Shown: positions 6,214-6,622 of the stretch, one piece after another
How positions within the stretch are numbered: the stretch's first letter is position 1
Layout: every line of letters begins with the position of its first letter
Assembly (NCBI GenBank): GCA_030616825.1
Contig: JAUWWO010000022.1
Span: 1 to 6,622, forward strand
Reading direction: 5' to 3'
DNA length: 6,622 nucleotides
DNA from: Candidatus Margulisiibacteriota bacterium
GTDB taxonomy: Bacteria; Margulisbacteria; WOR-1; JAUWWO01
Translations under genes and position numbers: made by a program
The notes under the pieces: generated by a model
The model's database searches: none
Told to the model about the DNA's origin: nothing
The model's input: the letters and a program-made list of their open reading frames with translations, nothing else

Positions 6214-6622
6214 CTAAAAGAACCTAGCTTTGACCTCCTCAAGCATTTCAAGGTTTTTCTTTGATCTTTCATCCGAGGGATCGATCTTGACTGCACGAGA
6301 GAAGTTCTCGATCGATCTCTCAACATCACCTATATTATAATAAGCCACTCCAAGATGATAATGTGCTGTAGCACTTGCAGGACATTTTTCAAGGAATTTT
6401 TCAAATTCCGCAATAGCCTCATCGGTCCTCCCCTCCCTGGCCAATGCCACCCCAAGATGATAATCTGCTATGGCTATCTTGGGCTCGCGATCAATTGTGG
6501 CCCTAAATTCATTGATGGCCTCTTTAAGCTTACCCGTATAATAATGAGAAAGGCCTATCCAGTACCTTGCTATATGAAAATTTGGATTTATGCTCAGTGC
6601 TTTCTTAAAAGATTTTATTGCC
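6214..6622 (-). CDS. TPR-repeat protein, 5' end beyond the window
   Basis: C-terminal part of a tetratricopeptide-repeat protein. The reading frame is open to the right edge: my translation from 6621 gives 135 residues without a stop. The GTG at 6450 is an internal valine in YHLGVAL, not a start. Three 34-residue TPR units can be read, beginning at ARYWIGLSHYYTG, ADYHLGVALAREG and AHYHLGVAYYNIG, each closing with a proline-containing turn such as NPN, EPK, CPA or DPS; the tail of an earlier unit lies at the edge. TPR domains bind partner proteins. The stop is four bases before the NuoH-like start, so it shares the operon and may help assembly or anchoring of the hydrogenase, but no such role is shown. 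No signal peptide can be judged because the N-terminus is missing. Confidence 0.9.
   Translation of the reverse strand, partial: AIKSFKKALSINPNFHIARYWIGLSHYYTGKLKEAINEFRATIDREPKIAIADYHLGVALAREGRTDEAIAEFEKFLEKCPASATAHYHLGVAYYNIGDVERSIENFSRAVKIDPSDERSKKNLEMLEEVKARFF
6344..6469 (-). repeat. Direct repeat within TPR coding sequence, 102-base period
   Basis: Bases 6344-6367 and 6446-6469 match at 22 of 24 positions and lie 102 bases apart, exactly one 34-codon TPR unit. Both encode the helix-A core A(D/H)YHLGVA. The match is high at the DNA level for TPR units, and the third unit (6548-6571) is clearly more diverged. It points to a fairly recent unit duplication or gene conversion. Confidence 0.6.

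Noticed and set aside
6214..6450. A short separate 78-residue TPR protein starting at the GTG at 6450
   Set aside because: The frame is open upstream to the window edge and encodes further TPR units in phase. The GTG is a valine inside a TPR helix.

Overview
The window is one continuous minus-strand operon from an anaerobic, probably uncultured bacterium. It encodes much of a membrane-bound group 4 [NiFe] hydrogenase joined to Mrp-antiporter-type membrane subunits, as in the Mbh/complex I superfamily. The large subunit keeps both Cys pairs that bind Ni-Fe (C65/C68 and C354/C357), so this is a hydrogenase and not complex I or the Mbx/Mbs sulfane reductase branch. Species cannot be fixed from the sequence. 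Bacterial Shine-Dalgarno sites, a TPR gene leading into the operon and a GxxExxY gene fit an anaerobic candidate-phylum bacterium (Omnitrophota-like lineages are one guess), but this is inference.

In the direction of transcription (right to left) the layout is: a TPR protein entering from the right edge (6622-6214); a NuoH/MbhM-like membrane anchor (6210-5275); a NuoB/MbhJ-like small subunit (5271-4858); a NuoC/MbhK-like subunit (4847-4416); the NuoD/MbhL-like large subunit (4415-3234); a long NuoL/MrpD-like antiporter subunit (3237-1417); an MbhD+MbhE-type fused protein (1409-840); a GxxExxY-family protein (821-429); and an MnhB/MrpB-like subunit leaving at the left edge (388-1). Apart from the GxxExxY insertion, junctions range from a 4-base overlap to a 10-base gap, so the set is almost certainly co-transcribed. 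No promoter or terminator is visible, and the operon continues past both edges. A NuoI/MbhN-type 2x[4Fe-4S] subunit and an MnhC-type subunit are not in the window and would be expected outside it.

By family knowledge, electrons from a reductant such as ferredoxin pass through Fe-S clusters to the C22/C25/C89/C119 cluster of the small subunit and then to the Ni-Fe site, reducing protons to H2 (or the reverse). The NuoH-, NuoL- and Mrp-type subunits would couple this to Na+ or H+ movement.

The most unusual points are these. (1) An AT-rich GxxExxY (PD-(D/E)XK-like) gene sits inside the operon between GCGGAT-rich inverted repeats, and one repeat is translated as the acidic tail of the upstream membrane subunit. 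(2) The antiporter subunit appears to have Gly where the family has its near-invariant TM5 glutamate. (3) Subunits that are separate in archaeal Mbh appear fused here (D+E, and H with an I-like lateral arm). No stretch over 300 bases lacks a gene.
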